From Mycobacterium sp. HUMS_12744610 (GTDB taxonomy: Bacteria > Actinomycetota > Actinomycetes > Mycobacteriales > Mycobacteriaceae), in contig NZ_JBGEDP010000001.1 in NCBI RefSeq assembly GCF_041206865.1, positions 992,001 to 1,056,000 of the forward strand: 64,000 nt of DNA. Reading direction: 5' to 3'. The first letter of the stretch is position 1. The number at the start of each line of letters is the position of its first letter. A program made the position numbers and the translations under genes. Positions 7,681 through 16,319 of this stretch are shown here, piece after piece. The notes beneath the pieces were generated by a model. The model searched no databases. It was not told the DNA's origin and saw only the letters and a list, made by a program, of their open reading frames with translations.

Positions 7681-9185
7681 GACGTGGCACCACCGTCTGC
7701 GGCCGGGTTGACCGTGTAGGCAGCCAGGGATCGGGTCGGGGCGACTGGGAGGTCCAGGATCAACGCATCCCCGGCGGGGCGGGGCTGCGGCGTTCCGGCG
7801 CCGGCGGCCAGGATGGACCGCACGTCGATCGCGCGGAACCTCCGGAACGCGACCGCCCGGCGAAGCGCGCCGACCAAGGCGTCGGTGCCGTGGGCGGCGC
7901 CCAACGCCAGTAGGACTTCCAGTTCGGAGCCCAGCCGAGTGTTGCCGATCGCGGCGGCCCCGACCAGGAATGCTTGAGCATCCTCGCCGAGTGTGCAGAA
8001 CTGTTGCTCAGCATGAGTTTTGGGTCGTGGTCCGCGGCTAGGTTCCGGGCGGGGACCGTCGTAGTGATCGTCGAGGACTGATGCGCTGCCTGGGGCACCC
8101 AGTTCGTGCTCAGCCACGATCACCCCAGTCGCGGGCTCCACGATGCACAGCGCGCCGTGATCGACGACGACGGCCACGCTGGTCCCGATCAGTCGGGTGG
8201 GCACCGAGTAGCGGGCCGAGGCATACCGGACACACGACAGCCGGTCGACCTTGCGGATCACCGACGGTGCCCCGATTCGAAGTTGCAGCGACGGCAACGG
8301 TTGCAGGAGTTCCCGTTCGATCAGCAGTTGCTCATCGGGGACCGCACAGATCTCCGAATGCACCGCGGCATTGACCTCCAGACACCACGCCCTGGCCGCA
8401 ACGTTGGCAGCACGCAGATCAACCGGCACCCCGGCGATGGCGGCGTCGGTGAGCAGCGGGACGGCGAGGTCGCGTTGGGCGTAGCCGCACAAGTTCTCCA
8501 CGATGCCCTTCGATTTAGGGTCGGATGCATGGCAGAAGTCCGGCGCGAAACCGTAATGACCTGCCAGCCGGACGTATTCGGCGGTAGGGATCACCACGTT
8601 GGCGACCACGCCGCCCTTCAGACAGGCCATCCGGTCGGCCAGCACCCGGGCCGGGACACCACCTATCCCGGCCATCGCTTCGGCGATCAACGCCAACGTC
8701 GTGGACGCCTTCTGGTCGGTGGCGAACGCGACGAAGCGCCACCGGGAGAACGCCAGCACTGCGCAGAACAGGAACAACCCGGGTGCGGCTTGGGCCCAGT
8801 CGATCACCAGATACTCACCCGGTGACCACACCGCCGGGCGACGTCCCCGGTGATGTTCGTTGCGCCACAACACCTTCGCCTCAGCAACGAGGCGACGGAA
8901 GTTGCGTGCCGACCCGTCGTAACCGGCGGCCTTCGCGATCGGCAACATCCGCTTCGCCGACATCCGACCCGCCGACTTCTCGACACGCTCGGCGACCAGA
9001 TCGGCCACCGCATCGTAATTGTGGGCCCGCTCGACCCGCGGCGGTGCGCTCTCACCGGCTTCGAATTTCTCGACGACTTTCTTGACGGTCCTATGGGTGG
9101 TGCCGCACAGCTGCGCGGCGCCGCGGTATGACCCGACTTGTTGATAAGCAGAAATGATGTCCATGCGGTCCCTCGCAGACTTCAA
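7677..9185 (-). CDS. istA: IstA-like transposase of IS21
   Basis: About 502 residues. I chose a TTG start at 9185 because GGGGAG lies five bases upstream and the protein then begins Leu-Lys-Ser-Ala-Arg-Asp-Arg-Met-Asp-Ile as in IS21 homologues; a longer GTG-started version (9236) is possible. An N-terminal helix-turn-helix (Gly-Ala-Ala-Gln-Leu-Cys-Gly-Thr-Thr-His-Arg-Thr-Val) precedes the DDE core: Val-Ile-Asp-Trp-Ala-Gln, Ala-Asp-Arg-Met-Ala-Cys, and Lys-Gly-Ile-Val-Glu-Asn. It appears intact. Confidence 0.92.
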   Translation of the reverse strand: MKSARDRMDIISAYQQVGSYRGAAQLCGTTHRTVKKVVEKFEAGESAPPRVERAHNYDAVADLVAERVEKSAGRMSAKRMLPIAKAAGYDGSARNFRRLVAEAKVLWRNEHHRGRRPAVWSPGEYLVIDWAQAAPGLFLFCAVLAFSRWRFVAFATDQKASTTLALIAEAMAGIGGVPARVLADRMACLKGGVVANVVIPTAEYVRLAGHYGFAPDFCHASDPKSKGIVENLCGYAQRDLAVPLLTDAAIAGVPVDLRAANVAARAWCLEVNAAVHSEICAVPDEQLLIERELLQPLPSLQLRIGAPSVIRKVDRLSCVRYASARYSVPTRLIGTSVAVVVDHGALCIVEPATGVIVAEHELGAPGSASVLDDHYDGPRPEPSRGPRPKTHAEQQFCTLGEDAQAFLVGAAAIGNTRLGSELEVLLALGAAHGTDALVGALRRAVAFRRFRAIDVRSILAAGAGTPQPRPAGDALILDLPVAPTRSLAAYTVNPAADGGATS

Positions 9186-9683
9186 TGGAACTCCCCGGTG
9201 GTGACGATGAGTGGTTGGCACCTTCACCGTCACCACCGGGGCCCGCAGTTCCTGATCGACACGACGAACACGGGGTGGGTACTTTTATCCGGCCACCAGC
9301 GGATACCTCCACTTGGCCACCAGTGGGTACTTTTTCATGGCCACGGACACTTGTCGTTGGACAGGTGCATTGTGAACGTACCGCGCAGCCAGGGCGTGTT
9401 TGGTGTTGTAATAGGAGACTCGTTATGCAGCCGGATCAGCAGATGATAGAAGCACTGGTCAATTTGGCGACGAACGGCGTGCTGGACCGCATCGGCAACC
9501 GTGCCAAGCGTGCGCGGAATTGCGGCAGTGGGGACTGCACCCGCACCATCCTGAGCCGGGGAGCCCGTTTGTCGGCGACGACGCCGCTTTTAAGGAGGCG
9601 TATCCCTTAGTGCCGGCGGGGGATGCGGCGGTTGTCCGTTATCACTGGATCTGGGGCATTCTCAATGAATCTGGGGCACGACG

Positions 9684-10100
9684 TCAGTCCCAGGGGTTGA
9701 CCAGGTCGACGCCCGTTCCGTCGAAGTGGCGAGTATTGCGGGTAGCCACAGTTGCGTGCCGGGACGCGGCGATGCCGGCGATCTGCACATCACGAATTTC
9801 CACCGCACGCCCACCTCGTTGTTGGGTGGCGGCGATGGTCCCAGCGGCAAACGCAGCCGTCAGGTCGAAGGATTGCACACGACCATCAAGGTCTTCGTCG
9901 AGGAGTTGAGAAAAGATCTCGTCGAGCCGCTTGCGTCGGCGGCTTGGCGTCAAAAGTTCAATACCAGTGCGTATCTCGAATACTGTTACCGATGTCGTCC
10001 AGATTGATTCGGTGGGCTGATTATCGAGCCATTCCACGACGGCCGGATCGGGTGTGTCCCGCATCAACGCGGAGAGCACATTGGTGTCCAGCACGATCAT
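9684..10100 (-). CDS. vapC: VapC/FitB-type PIN-domain toxin
   Basis: 138 residues. It begins Met-Ile-Val-Leu-Asp-Thr-Asn-Val-Leu-Ser-Ala-Leu-Met-Arg, the signature of FitB-like PIN ribonucleases, followed by Val-Phe-Glu-Ile-Arg-Thr-Gly (Glu), Asp-Leu-Thr-Ala-Ala and Val-Glu-Ile-Arg-Asp-Val-Gln-Ile-Ala-Gly (Asp), and a C-terminal Ala-Thr-Arg-Asn-Thr-Arg-His-Phe. The acidic active-site residues are present, so it is probably a functional RNA endonuclease. Its start overlaps the antitoxin stop by 4 bases. Confidence 0.9.
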   Translation of the reverse strand: MIVLDTNVLSALMRDTPDPAVVEWLDNQPTESIWTTSVTVFEIRTGIELLTPSRRRKRLDEIFSQLLDEDLDGRVQSFDLTAAFAAGTIAATQQRGGRAVEIRDVQIAGIAASRHATVATRNTRHFDGTGVDLVNPWD

Positions 10101-10348
10101 GATTCGTTGAACTGTGCCGGCTGGACGGGCTGTCCCCGCAGTTCGGGTATGTCCTCGGTCAGGCCCACGCCTTTGAAGCGTGACGCGATACGAGACCCGA
10201 GCCGCCCAGGCGGATTATCGACGTGCCGGACTGCGTTCCGTAAGATCTCGCGCACCTCCTCCTCGGTGCTGCGACCGTGTTGACGGGCTAGTCGCTGCAA
10301 TTTGGCCTTGGTGTCGTCCTCAAGTTGACGGATGAGAATCTGCGCCAC
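10097..10348 (-). CDS. vapB: VapB/FitA-type ribbon-helix-helix antitoxin
   Basis: 83 residues. The N-terminal Gln-Ile-Leu-Ile-Arg-Gln-Leu strand followed by Lys-Leu-Gln-Arg-Leu-Ala-Arg-Gln-His-Gly-Arg-Ser-Thr-Glu-Glu-Glu is the Arc-like ribbon-helix-helix of FitA antitoxins; the Pro/Gly-rich tail would wrap the PIN toxin. It is the first gene of the pair and should repress its own promoter, which must lie in the short stretch between its start and the cassette end at 10432. Confidence 0.9.
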   Translation of the reverse strand: MAQILIRQLEDDTKAKLQRLARQHGRSTEEEVREILRNAVRHVDNPPGRLGSRIASRFKGVGLTEDIPELRGQPVQPAQFNES

Positions 10349-10705
10349 AGAGCGATGCTATCACGATATCGTTCAGATAGTGCGTTGACCTCGCCTTCAT
10401 TGAGAATGCCCCAGATCCGGTTATAACGGACAGCGGTCACCGAGGAGTGTTTGATTCCGATGATGAGCGCCACGGAGAACCTGTACGCGGCCGCGTTGCT
10501 CGTAGATCAACGGACGACGACGAGGAACCTCTACGCGTCGTCCATAATGCAACTATGCCGTTCGGCGATGGAGACATCGGCGCGAACCATCTGGTTGCTC
10601 AGCGACCCCGACAGGAACGTACGGCGGGATCAACGGGACGCGGATTCGCTCGTGCCCGAGCGCATGGAGCCGACCATCGCACGGTGGATGAGTCTCTACG
10701 CCTAG

Positions 10706-11074
10706 GTGGCTCGGACGCGCTCGCCGATCTTCTCGTGGTGACGTTCGCGGCTTATCTGTAATCGTGTCACCCGCGACGGCTCGCGCCGCGGGTTGCGCAT
10801 GGGCCCACTTATGGCTGTTGGAATGGCCACGGATTTGGCCACAGAACACGGTGGAACCGATGCGAACAAGAGGGACGGAGCGTCACAGCGGGAACGGCTG
10901 AACCTCGCTGACGTGCAGCTATGAGACCGTGCGCACTGGAGGAGACGGTGACCGGTTAGCTCATACCTTAGAGGTCGAATCGTGGCCAGTGAGCGGCGTC
11001 GTTGGCGGCATTTTTGCGCGAACATGCTGATTCAACGGCTCCAACCGCGAACCGTAGGCCAGGCCTGGTGGCTA
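10706..11074. other. gap before the Xre/RES pair, no gene recognised
   Basis: After the end of the decayed gene there are about 370 bases in which I find no credible gene. Short frames lack ribosome binding sites. The last part adjoins the repeat-containing promoter of the toxin-antitoxin pair. Confidence 0.35.
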
Positions 11075-11130
11075 TCAGGTGTAGCTTCAGGGTGTGTTCT
11101 CAGGTGTTTATGTGGTAGCGTCTCAGGTAG
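11075..11130 (+). promoter_or_regulatory. repeat-bearing promoter region of the Xre/RES operon
   Basis: TCAGGTGT-like octamers recur at 11075, 11086 (TCAGGGTGT), 11100 and 11123 (TCAGGTAG), within 75 bases upstream of the antitoxin start at 11150. Antitoxins of this family autorepress, so the repeats are candidate operator half-sites. Their spacing is not perfectly regular. Confidence 0.4.
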
Positions 11131-11149
11131 ATCAACGTGGAGGTGCGAT

Positions 11150-11545
11150 ATGCCAGTCTTGACCGTCTCTGCGGCGCAGCGGCTTGATGATGAGGCAGCG
11201 ACGCTTTCGATCCGCGAGATCGCCGCGTATCTGCAAGAGGCCGTCGGCCAGCGCGTCGCGGCGGCGATGGCGGGCTTGGCTGACGCCAAGCAAATCGGCC
11301 GCTACGCGCGCAAGGGCGGCCCGGAACCTCACGGCGCGACCGAGCGCCGGTTACGTGAGGGCTACAAGGTCGTCAGGATGCTCGTCGATGCTTACGACGA
11401 CAAGACGGCGCGGGCGTGGCTGTTTGGCACCAACACGCGCTTGGACGATCGCGCGCCGATCGAGGTGCTCGGTGCGGCGGTCGACACCGCGCAGTTCGCG
11501 ATGGTTGTCCGGGCTGCACGGCAGGTCGCCAGCTTCCAGTCGTGA
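11150..11545 (+). CDS. Xre/MbcA/ParS-type antitoxin
   Basis: 131 residues from an ATG with GGAGG seven bases upstream. The C-terminal third matches the antitoxin-binding domain that partners RES toxins: Arg-Leu-Arg-Glu-Gly-Tyr-Lys-Val-Val, Thr-Ala-Arg-Ala-Trp-Leu-Phe-Gly-Thr-Asn and Asp-Arg-Ala-Pro-Ile-Glu-Val-Leu. The N-terminal part (Ile-Arg-Glu-Ile-Ala-Ala-Tyr-Leu, and a helical block) would bind DNA. It should occlude the active site of the downstream RES toxin and repress the operon. The GTG of the toxin overlaps its stop. Confidence 0.85.
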   Translation: MPVLTVSAAQRLDDEAATLSIREIAAYLQEAVGQRVAAAMAGLADAKQIGRYARKGGPEPHGATERRLREGYKVVRMLVDAYDDKTARAWLFGTNTRLDDRAPIEVLGAAVDTAQFAMVVRAARQVASFQS

Positions 11546-12213
11546 TCGCGGCGCCCGAGCAGGGGCGAACCCTGTGGCGGGTCGGCTATTACGCTGACCC
11601 GCTCGGCTTCACTCCGCTGGAGCTGTACCAGTTCAGTCACCGTTTCGACGACGTCTACCGCCGGTTCCGCACGCTCTATTGTGCTGACTTGGCGGAAACG
11701 TGTCTTCGCGAGGTGCTAGCCGACTTCCGGCCGAACCTCGGCGCGCTGCGCCGCCATGTTGAGCGCTACGGACCTGAGGCTGCCCAAGACTTCACTGAGA
11801 AGCCGGTCACTGCGCAGTGGCGCATACAGCACGCCCTCGTTCCCACAGTCCTGAAGCTCGATGGCCCCTTGATCGATCTCACCGACGTGCCCACACGCCA
11901 GGAGATCGAGGATCGCCACGTCGAACTGCTGCTCGAGCACGACCTGCAGCACCTCGATCTGCGCGAGATCACCACCAGTCGCCGCGCCATCACGCAGACG
12001 ATCGCCGCGGACCTTTTTGACCGAGGCGCCGGCGCCGTCCGGTTCCCGTCCCGCCTGGACGGCAACGCTTGCGTCGCACTCTTCGAGGGGCGCGGCACCG
12101 CGAGCTTGGCCGGAGACCCCATCGCGCTCACCGACCCGCCGCCCGAACCGCTCCTCAACGTCACCACGCCGTGGGGCCTAGTGCTTGAGCCAGCGCCGGT
12201 GAAACTGCTCTAG
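11542..12213 (+). CDS. RES-domain toxin (MbcT-like NAD-degrading enzyme)
   Basis: 223 residues from a GTG at 11542 overlapping the antitoxin stop (GTGA). The RES fold is visible as Leu-Trp-Arg-Val-Gly-Tyr (first Arg), Arg-Phe-Arg-Thr-Leu-Tyr-Cys-Ala (second Arg and Tyr), Glu-Thr-Cys-Leu-Arg-Glu-Val-Leu-Ala-Asp-Phe (Glu) and a late Arg-Phe-Pro-Ser-Arg. RES toxins such as MbcT destroy NAD+ and kill or arrest the cell when the antitoxin is lost. The order antitoxin-then-toxin matches Xre/RES operons. All key residue types are present. Confidence 0.87.
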   Translation: MIAAPEQGRTLWRVGYYADPLGFTPLELYQFSHRFDDVYRRFRTLYCADLAETCLREVLADFRPNLGALRRHVERYGPEAAQDFTEKPVTAQWRIQHALVPTVLKLDGPLIDLTDVPTRQEIEDRHVELLLEHDLQHLDLREITTSRRAITQTIAADLFDRGAGAVRFPSRLDGNACVALFEGRGTASLAGDPIALTDPPPEPLLNVTTPWGLVLEPAPVKLL

Positions 12214-12456
12214 ATTGGGATGCGCGCGGTGGTGCCCATCGGACCACACGCAAGCAAATTGGACTGCATCCAGCCTTTCAGTTGCGGTCGATAGTTCAGT
12301 TGGCGTCTCTATGAGATCCGCCGGGACCGCCGCGCTCTGTTCGGTAAGCGAAAACCATCGCACTAAGACTTCGCCCAAGTCCGCTTCTACCGACCAAGTA
12401 ACCCGATCGGCTTGCCACGCAGATTGGGTTATCTCATGGGGCCAACATGGGGCCAA
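12178..12456 (-). CDS. possible small hypothetical protein
   Basis: A 92-residue frame antisense to the last 36 bases of the RES toxin gene. The translation (Val-Thr-Trp-Ser-Val-Glu-Ala-Asp-Leu-Gly-Glu-Val-Leu-Val-Arg-Trp) is balanced in composition and not obviously a GC-rich shadow, but I see no strong ribosome binding site and recognise no family. It fills an otherwise empty 330-base gap up to the tRNA fragment, so it may be real or a remnant. Confidence 0.3.
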   Translation of the reverse strand: MAPCWPHEITQSAWQADRVTWSVEADLGEVLVRWFSLTEQSAAVPADLIETPTELSTATERLDAVQFACVWSDGHHRAHPNLEQFHRRWLKH

Positions 12457-12542
12457 CGAGCCAGACCGACTGATCCAACACGTCCGAATGCCGGTTGCGC
12501 TTCTGGTCTGACCGGCTGAAACACATTGGTGTAGGCCAGAAC

Positions 12543-12592
12543 TCCGCCTGAAAAGCGGAAGGTCGGCGGTTCGATCCCGCCCCTGGCCACCA
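12543..12592 (+). repeat. left att site: tRNA-Phe(GAA) 3' half
   Basis: Fifty bases form the anticodon stem-loop (TCCGC-CTGAAAA-GCGGA, anticodon GAA), variable loop, T arm (GGCGG-TTCGATC-CCGCC) and acceptor 3' strand ending CCA of a tRNA-Phe. The D arm is absent: a GGCCAG at 12534 is followed at once by the anticodon arm, so this is not a complete tRNA. A matching copy lies at 34080-34129 and the similarity continues past CCA (CCTGCATAGACACGGG), marking the AICE attachment core. The integrase 3' end lies 38 bases away. Confidence 0.82.
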
Positions 12593-13533
12593 TTCTTACC
12601 TGCATAGACACGGGTCTTGCACTCGGTTGTCAGTTGGATTCGTCCGGTTGTTGTCCGGTCTTCGGTGTTTGAATCTCGGTCGCATGAAGCTGATCGAGGT
12701 TCGTCGCGACTTGGTCCAGTTCGTCTGCGTAGAGGTCGCTATAGATGTTCGCGGTGACAGTTGGCGTCGAATGGCCCATGGTTTTCTGGACGTAGCGAAG
12801 GTCAGCGCCGGACTTTCGCGCCAGGCTTGCATAGGTGTGACGCAGATCGTGGATGGTCAGCGGTGCCAGGTGCGTTTTCTTGAGGACTTTGTTCCAGTGC
12901 GTGTGTCGGCGCCAGTTGTTGGAGCGCAGCATCGCTCCGTTGGGTGAAGTGATGGCGGGTTCGTCCGCAGCCCGTCCGCTGGTCCGCGCTTTGAGGATGT
13001 CGACGACGACCTGGGGCAGTGGGATGGTTCGGATGCCGGCGCGGGTCTTGGGCGGGCCGATGACGATGCGGCCTTCCACCTCGGGCGCGGCTCGCCGGAC
13101 GTAGAGCCGACGGGCCACGAGGTCAATGTCTTTGACGCGCAGACCGACGAGTTCGGACCAGCGCAGGCCGGTGTAGGCGAGGACCGTCACCACGTCGCCT
13201 TGGTCGCCGCATGCGGTGGCGAGTGTTTGGACTTCCTGCGCGGTCAGGTAGCGGTGACGTTCCCGCTCGGGAATGCGGCCCGCTGAGACGCCGAGAGCGG
13301 GGTTGCGAAGGATTCGGCCGTCCTGGTGAGCGACATCGAGAATCGACCGCAGGAGTCGCAGCGTGGACACCTTCGCCCACGGGCCGACTATCAGGCCGTC
13401 AGCGAAGGCTTGGACGTCGCCGCGACTGATCTCGTCGACAGGCACGTGACCGAACCGCGGTTTGATGCGCAATTCCCAGTGCTGCGTGTAGCCGCTCCAG
13501 GTCTTCGGCGACACCGCCGGTTTCTTGGATTCG

Positions 13534-14855
13534 GGCTCTTCTGGGAACTCCGTGGGTCATGGGATGGCCGGATAGAGCTGGAGCCCGCCGAGGTGGAAGT
13601 AGATCGCGGTCTTGAAGTGCTCGCGGTTGCGGTAGCCGCGGGCCGAAACCCGGATGGCCTGGATGCGTGAGTTCAGGCCCTCGGCACCGGCGTTGGTGAT
13701 GCGGTGGGCGAAGTAGGACAACAGCCCCGCCTCGTGGCGCTTCAACGTCTTGGCCGCGTCGATGATCGGCTTGAGACGGCAGTGGGTGGCCCAGAAGTAC
13801 CAGCGCTTAAAGTGTTTGGCTGCCCAGCCGCGACGCTGGTAGGACCAGAAGTGCCGCAGGCTCTCCTTGATCGCCCATGCCCGAGCGGTTTTCAGGTCAC
13901 CGGAGCGCAGCGTGGCGAAGCGGTCTTGGTGACGGTCGGGCAGGTTCTCCGCCGAATACAGCCACAGGTACTTGCTGCCGGCCAGGCTCTTATCGCCGGC
14001 CGCGGCCAGCGCCCGGTTCTCGGCCTTGCGCACGGTGTCCACGGCCTTGGTCAGGTAGCCCATCAGGTGGTAGCGGTCGAAGACGATCTTGTTCTCGGCG
14101 TCGCTCAGGTGCGCGCGCACCGAGGCGGCGAACGGCTCCCACATGTCCATTGCCACCGCCTCGATCCCGGCCAGCTGCTCGGGGGTGAACCGGTCGAAGT
14201 AGCCGTCCAGGCTGGCCTGGCGGCGTTCGTCGGCGATGTAGTCCACCGTGCCCGCGTCCAGGTCACTGACCACGGTGATGTAGTCCTGTCCCTTCCCGGC
14301 CGCCTTCTCATCGACCCCGACGTGGGCCGGCGCCACCAGCGGTTTGGCGGCCAGGCCGCGGGCCACCGCACGGTCCATCAGGTGCCACGCCTCGTCCCAG
14401 CTGACCCGCAGCAGCCCGGCCGCGGCCGCCACGTCGCACGCGGCGAGCACGTCGATGGCCAGCCGCTCAAACAACATGGTGAACCGCGAATGCGGCTCGG
14501 CCCACGGCAGCCGCACCTGATGCACCCCGTGCTCGGGACAGGCCACCCGCGGCGGGCTGGCATGCAGGAACGTCAGAAACGCACACGAGTCCAGATGCCG
14601 CCACGCCCGTTCCTCGCCATGGTCATACACCGACAGCTCGCGCTCGCAGTCCGGGCAGGCGAACCGGGTCCGGCCCGGATGCACGACCCAGACGTCCACC
14701 CGACCTTCCTGAGCCGACAGCTCCACCCGTTGCACCTCCCACGGCGCTACCAGTCCCAGCAGATGGCGGTACAACTCGGTGTCGCGCACACAGCACATCC
14801 TGCCGCCCTGCGCCCATCACGCCCAGACCAGACCCACAGAAAACCCGGAAGCGCC
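13534..14855 (-). mobile_element. 1322-bp ISL3-family element
   Basis: The inverted ends read inward GGCTCTTCTGGGAACTCCGT and GGCGCTTCCGGGTTTTCTGT, both followed by GGGTC. An 8-bp duplication TGGATTCG flanks it (13526-13533 and 14856-14863), inside the integrase gene. It holds a single complete transposase on the minus strand. Confidence 0.95.
13557..14798 (-). CDS. ISL3-family transposase
   Basis: 413 residues. The N-terminal zinc-finger-like part has Cys-Pro-Asp-Cys and Cys-Pro-Glu-His-Gly. The DDE-type core shows Val-Gly-Val-Asp-Glu-Lys-Ala (Asp), Val-Ala-Met-Asp-Met-Trp (Asp), the Phe-Asp-Arg-Tyr-His-Leu motif typical of ISL3 and a late Asn-Ala-Gly-Ala-Glu-Gly-Leu-Asn-Ser (Glu). Length and order are as in the family, so it is probably active. 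Confidence 0.93.
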   Translation of the reverse strand: MCCVRDTELYRHLLGLVAPWEVQRVELSAQEGRVDVWVVHPGRTRFACPDCERELSVYDHGEERAWRHLDSCAFLTFLHASPPRVACPEHGVHQVRLPWAEPHSRFTMLFERLAIDVLAACDVAAAAGLLRVSWDEAWHLMDRAVARGLAAKPLVAPAHVGVDEKAAGKGQDYITVVSDLDAGTVDYIADERRQASLDGYFDRFTPEQLAGIEAVAMDMWEPFAASVRAHLSDAENKIVFDRYHLMGYLTKAVDTVRKAENRALAAAGDKSLAGSKYLWLYSAENLPDRHQDRFATLRSGDLKTARAWAIKESLRHFWSYQRRGWAAKHFKRWYFWATHCRLKPIIDAAKTLKRHEAGLLSYFAHRITNAGAEGLNSRIQAIRVSARGYRNREHFKTAIYFHLGGLQLYPAIP

Positions 14856-15243
14856 TGGATTCGGAGAATTGCGTCCAGACCCGCTGCAGCGGTGTGCGAC
14901 CGAGGCGTGGGTCGAACCGACGCCCACCGAGCGCCGTCTCGTTGTCGCGTTCCGATTTGAACGCCTTTGCCTCCCGCACGGTCGGGAATGTGGCCGACGT
15001 CTCGACCCAGCCGGACGGTGTCAGCGGATCGCGGACTTGGTAGCGCACTTGGTAGCGAGGTTCCCCAGCGCCGTTGAGTCGCTTCCGGATACCGCGTGGG
15101 TTGTTGCCGGCCATTACCGACGCACCTGCTTGAGCCAGGACCTTACTTCCGCGCAGTCCCAGCGGCGCACCCGCTCCGACAGGGTGTAGCAGGGCGGGCC
15201 GATCTGAGGTGTTTCTGACTTTGCGATAGACATTCGCGTTTGA

Positions 15244-16293
15244 TCAGACAACATCGTCGGGATCCTGTATGGGTTGAGTGTGCCTTTGCTGGCGGTGCCA
15301 GGCAAGTCGGCGGTTGCGGGCGGATTCGAGCCCGGCTTGGCGTGCTTTGCGGATGGCCTCCCCTCGTCCTTCGTGTTCGTCGTTGGGCGTGACATAGCCG
15401 ATGCCGGCGTGCAACCGGACTCCGTTCCAGAATTGGCGGGTGACGGCAAGTTCGGCGCGCAGGGTGGCGGGGTCCTCGATCGCGAGCAGGTGCGGGAACT
15501 CGGCCTTGAGGTGCCCGTTGAAACTCTCGATCCAGGCTTGATCGGTCGGCGTTCCGGGGCGTCCGAAGTGCTGGGCGATCGCAGACATGGCCATGAACTC
15601 CCGCGTCGAGCCCGACGTCATCTGGGGACCGTTATCGGACACCGCGAGCAGGATCGGCCGGGCCTGGTCGTCGATGCCGATATCGACCAGGCCGTCGGCG
15701 CGTCGCTCAACGGCCTGCAGGAGTCCCTCGATGTCGAGCGCGTCGGTGAACCCGATCTCGACCTGGGTGGAGGTTTCCTCAGCGGAGACGACCTCGGTGA
15801 TCCACTTGCGCGAGACCAAATCCTGAATGATCAACACTGCCATCCCCGCCCTGGTGAAGTGCGTCGTATCGTAAATCCAGATCGAGTTCGGCTTGTAGTC
15901 CACCCAATCCGGGAAGGGCTTGCGTTGAGAACGTCCAGGCTTGGGAAGTGGTCGAAAGTGCTTGTCCGCCAAGAACAGGACCCGACGAACACTCGACGGT
16001 GACACCCATACCCGGCCCAGATAAGAGCCGCGGTGAGCAAGCTTGCGGTGCGAGCGGTCGGTCTCGCCCCACTGGTCGAACAACGCCAAGATCTCGCTGA
16101 CTTCTTCGTCGAGCAGCCCATGCATGGGCGACCCACCAGGGATCTTGTCGACCAGCTGGCCGATCGCTCGGCGAGCGATCCAGCGATGTGCCCGCAGCTC
16201 GCCGAGCTCCAACGCATGGCATGCCTGGCGCAGTGTCCAACCTTCATCGACCGCCTGGTCGAGCAAGCCCAACAGCGCCGTCTTGGTGGCCAC
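15244..16293 (-). CDS. IS3-like transposase, OrfB (DDE) part
   Basis: About 349 residues if started at the GTG at 16293, though the frame is open further upstream and is more likely joined to OrfA by a -1 frameshift near 16320-16340 (a GGGAAAAGGG run). The integrase core shows Ile-Tyr-Asp-Thr-Thr-His (Asp), Val-Ser-Asp-Asn-Gly-Pro-Gln (Asp) and Trp-Ile-Glu-Ser-Phe-Asn-Gly (Glu), with an N-terminal helical region. Family assignment is by these motifs. Confidence 0.85.
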   Translation of the reverse strand: MATKTALLGLLDQAVDEGWTLRQACHALELGELRAHRWIARRAIGQLVDKIPGGSPMHGLLDEEVSEILALFDQWGETDRSHRKLAHRGSYLGRVWVSPSSVRRVLFLADKHFRPLPKPGRSQRKPFPDWVDYKPNSIWIYDTTHFTRAGMAVLIIQDLVSRKWITEVVSAEETSTQVEIGFTDALDIEGLLQAVERRADGLVDIGIDDQARPILLAVSDNGPQMTSGSTREFMAMSAIAQHFGRPGTPTDQAWIESFNGHLKAEFPHLLAIEDPATLRAELAVTRQFWNGVRLHAGIGYVTPNDEHEGRGEAIRKARQAGLESARNRRLAWHRQQRHTQPIQDPDDVV

Positions 16294-16319
16294 GTCGACA
16301 CGGTGTGGGACTCGGCCAC

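Larger units (their letters stand above)
6803..9348 (-). mobile_element. IS21-family element (istA-istB)
   Basis: Both ends carry related inverted repeats with multiple TGGCC...AAGTACCC units: left about 6812-6860, right about 9263-9345, the inner unit being GGCCGGATAAAAGTACCCAC on both sides. Multiple terminal binding sites are typical of IS21. The outer limits and a possible 4-bp duplication ACTT (6799-6802, 9349-9352) are tentative. It holds istA and istB, so it is likely complete. Confidence 0.8.
9633..10432. mobile_element. 800-bp inverted-repeat cassette carrying vapBC
   Basis: Inverted repeats of 36 bases (9633-9668 and 10397-10432, two mismatches, both starting inward TGTCCGTTAT) bound the segment, and a 5-bp duplication GCGGT lies at 9628-9632 and 10433-10437. 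Inside are only vapB and vapC; there is no transposase, so it would need one in trans. The interrupted frame is restored by precise excision. Five-base duplications and 35-40 bp ends fit Tn3-family relatives, but the family is not established from the ends alone. Confidence 0.85.
9425..10705 (+). pseudogene. decayed gene split by a vapBC-carrying cassette
   Basis: An ATG at 9425 with AGGAG upstream opens a protein starting Met-Gln-Pro-Asp-Gln-Gln-Met-Ile-Glu-Ala-Leu. After a probable frameshift near 9515 it continues as Pro-Gly-Ser-Pro-Phe-Val-Gly-Asp-Asp-Ala-Ala-Phe-Lys-Glu to Gly-Asp-Ala-Ala-Val at 9632. Removing the cassette 9633-10432 and one GCGGT copy rejoins this in frame to Thr-Glu-Glu-Cys-Leu-Ile-Pro-Met-Met-Ser-Ala-Thr-Glu and on to Ala-Arg-Thr-Ile-Trp-Leu-Leu-Ser-Asp-Pro-Asp. 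The 3' end may also be truncated. Function not recognised. Confidence 0.7.
12630..15114 (-). pseudogene. int: AICE tyrosine recombinase (integrase), split by ISL3-type IS
   Basis: The N-terminal piece (15114-14856) starts Met-Ala-Gly-Asn-Asn-Pro-Arg-Gly with the Arg-Tyr-Gln-Val-Arg-Tyr arm-binding pattern. The C-terminal piece (13533-12630) has a SAM-like domain and catalytic residues: Thr-Gly-Leu-Arg-Trp-Ser-Glu-Leu (Arg), His-Asp-Leu-Arg-His-Thr-Tyr (His..Arg), Gly-His-Ser and Asn-Ile-Tyr (nucleophile). Removing 13534-14855 and one TGGATTCG copy rejoins them in frame. The ATG overlaps the xis stop (TAATG). The enzyme would integrate at and excise from tRNA-Phe; the split gene should be inactive. 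Confidence 0.92.

Noticed and set aside
12534..12592. A complete tRNA-Phe gene
   Set aside because: GGCCAG can pair with the acceptor strand, but the D arm is missing and the total is only 59 bases.
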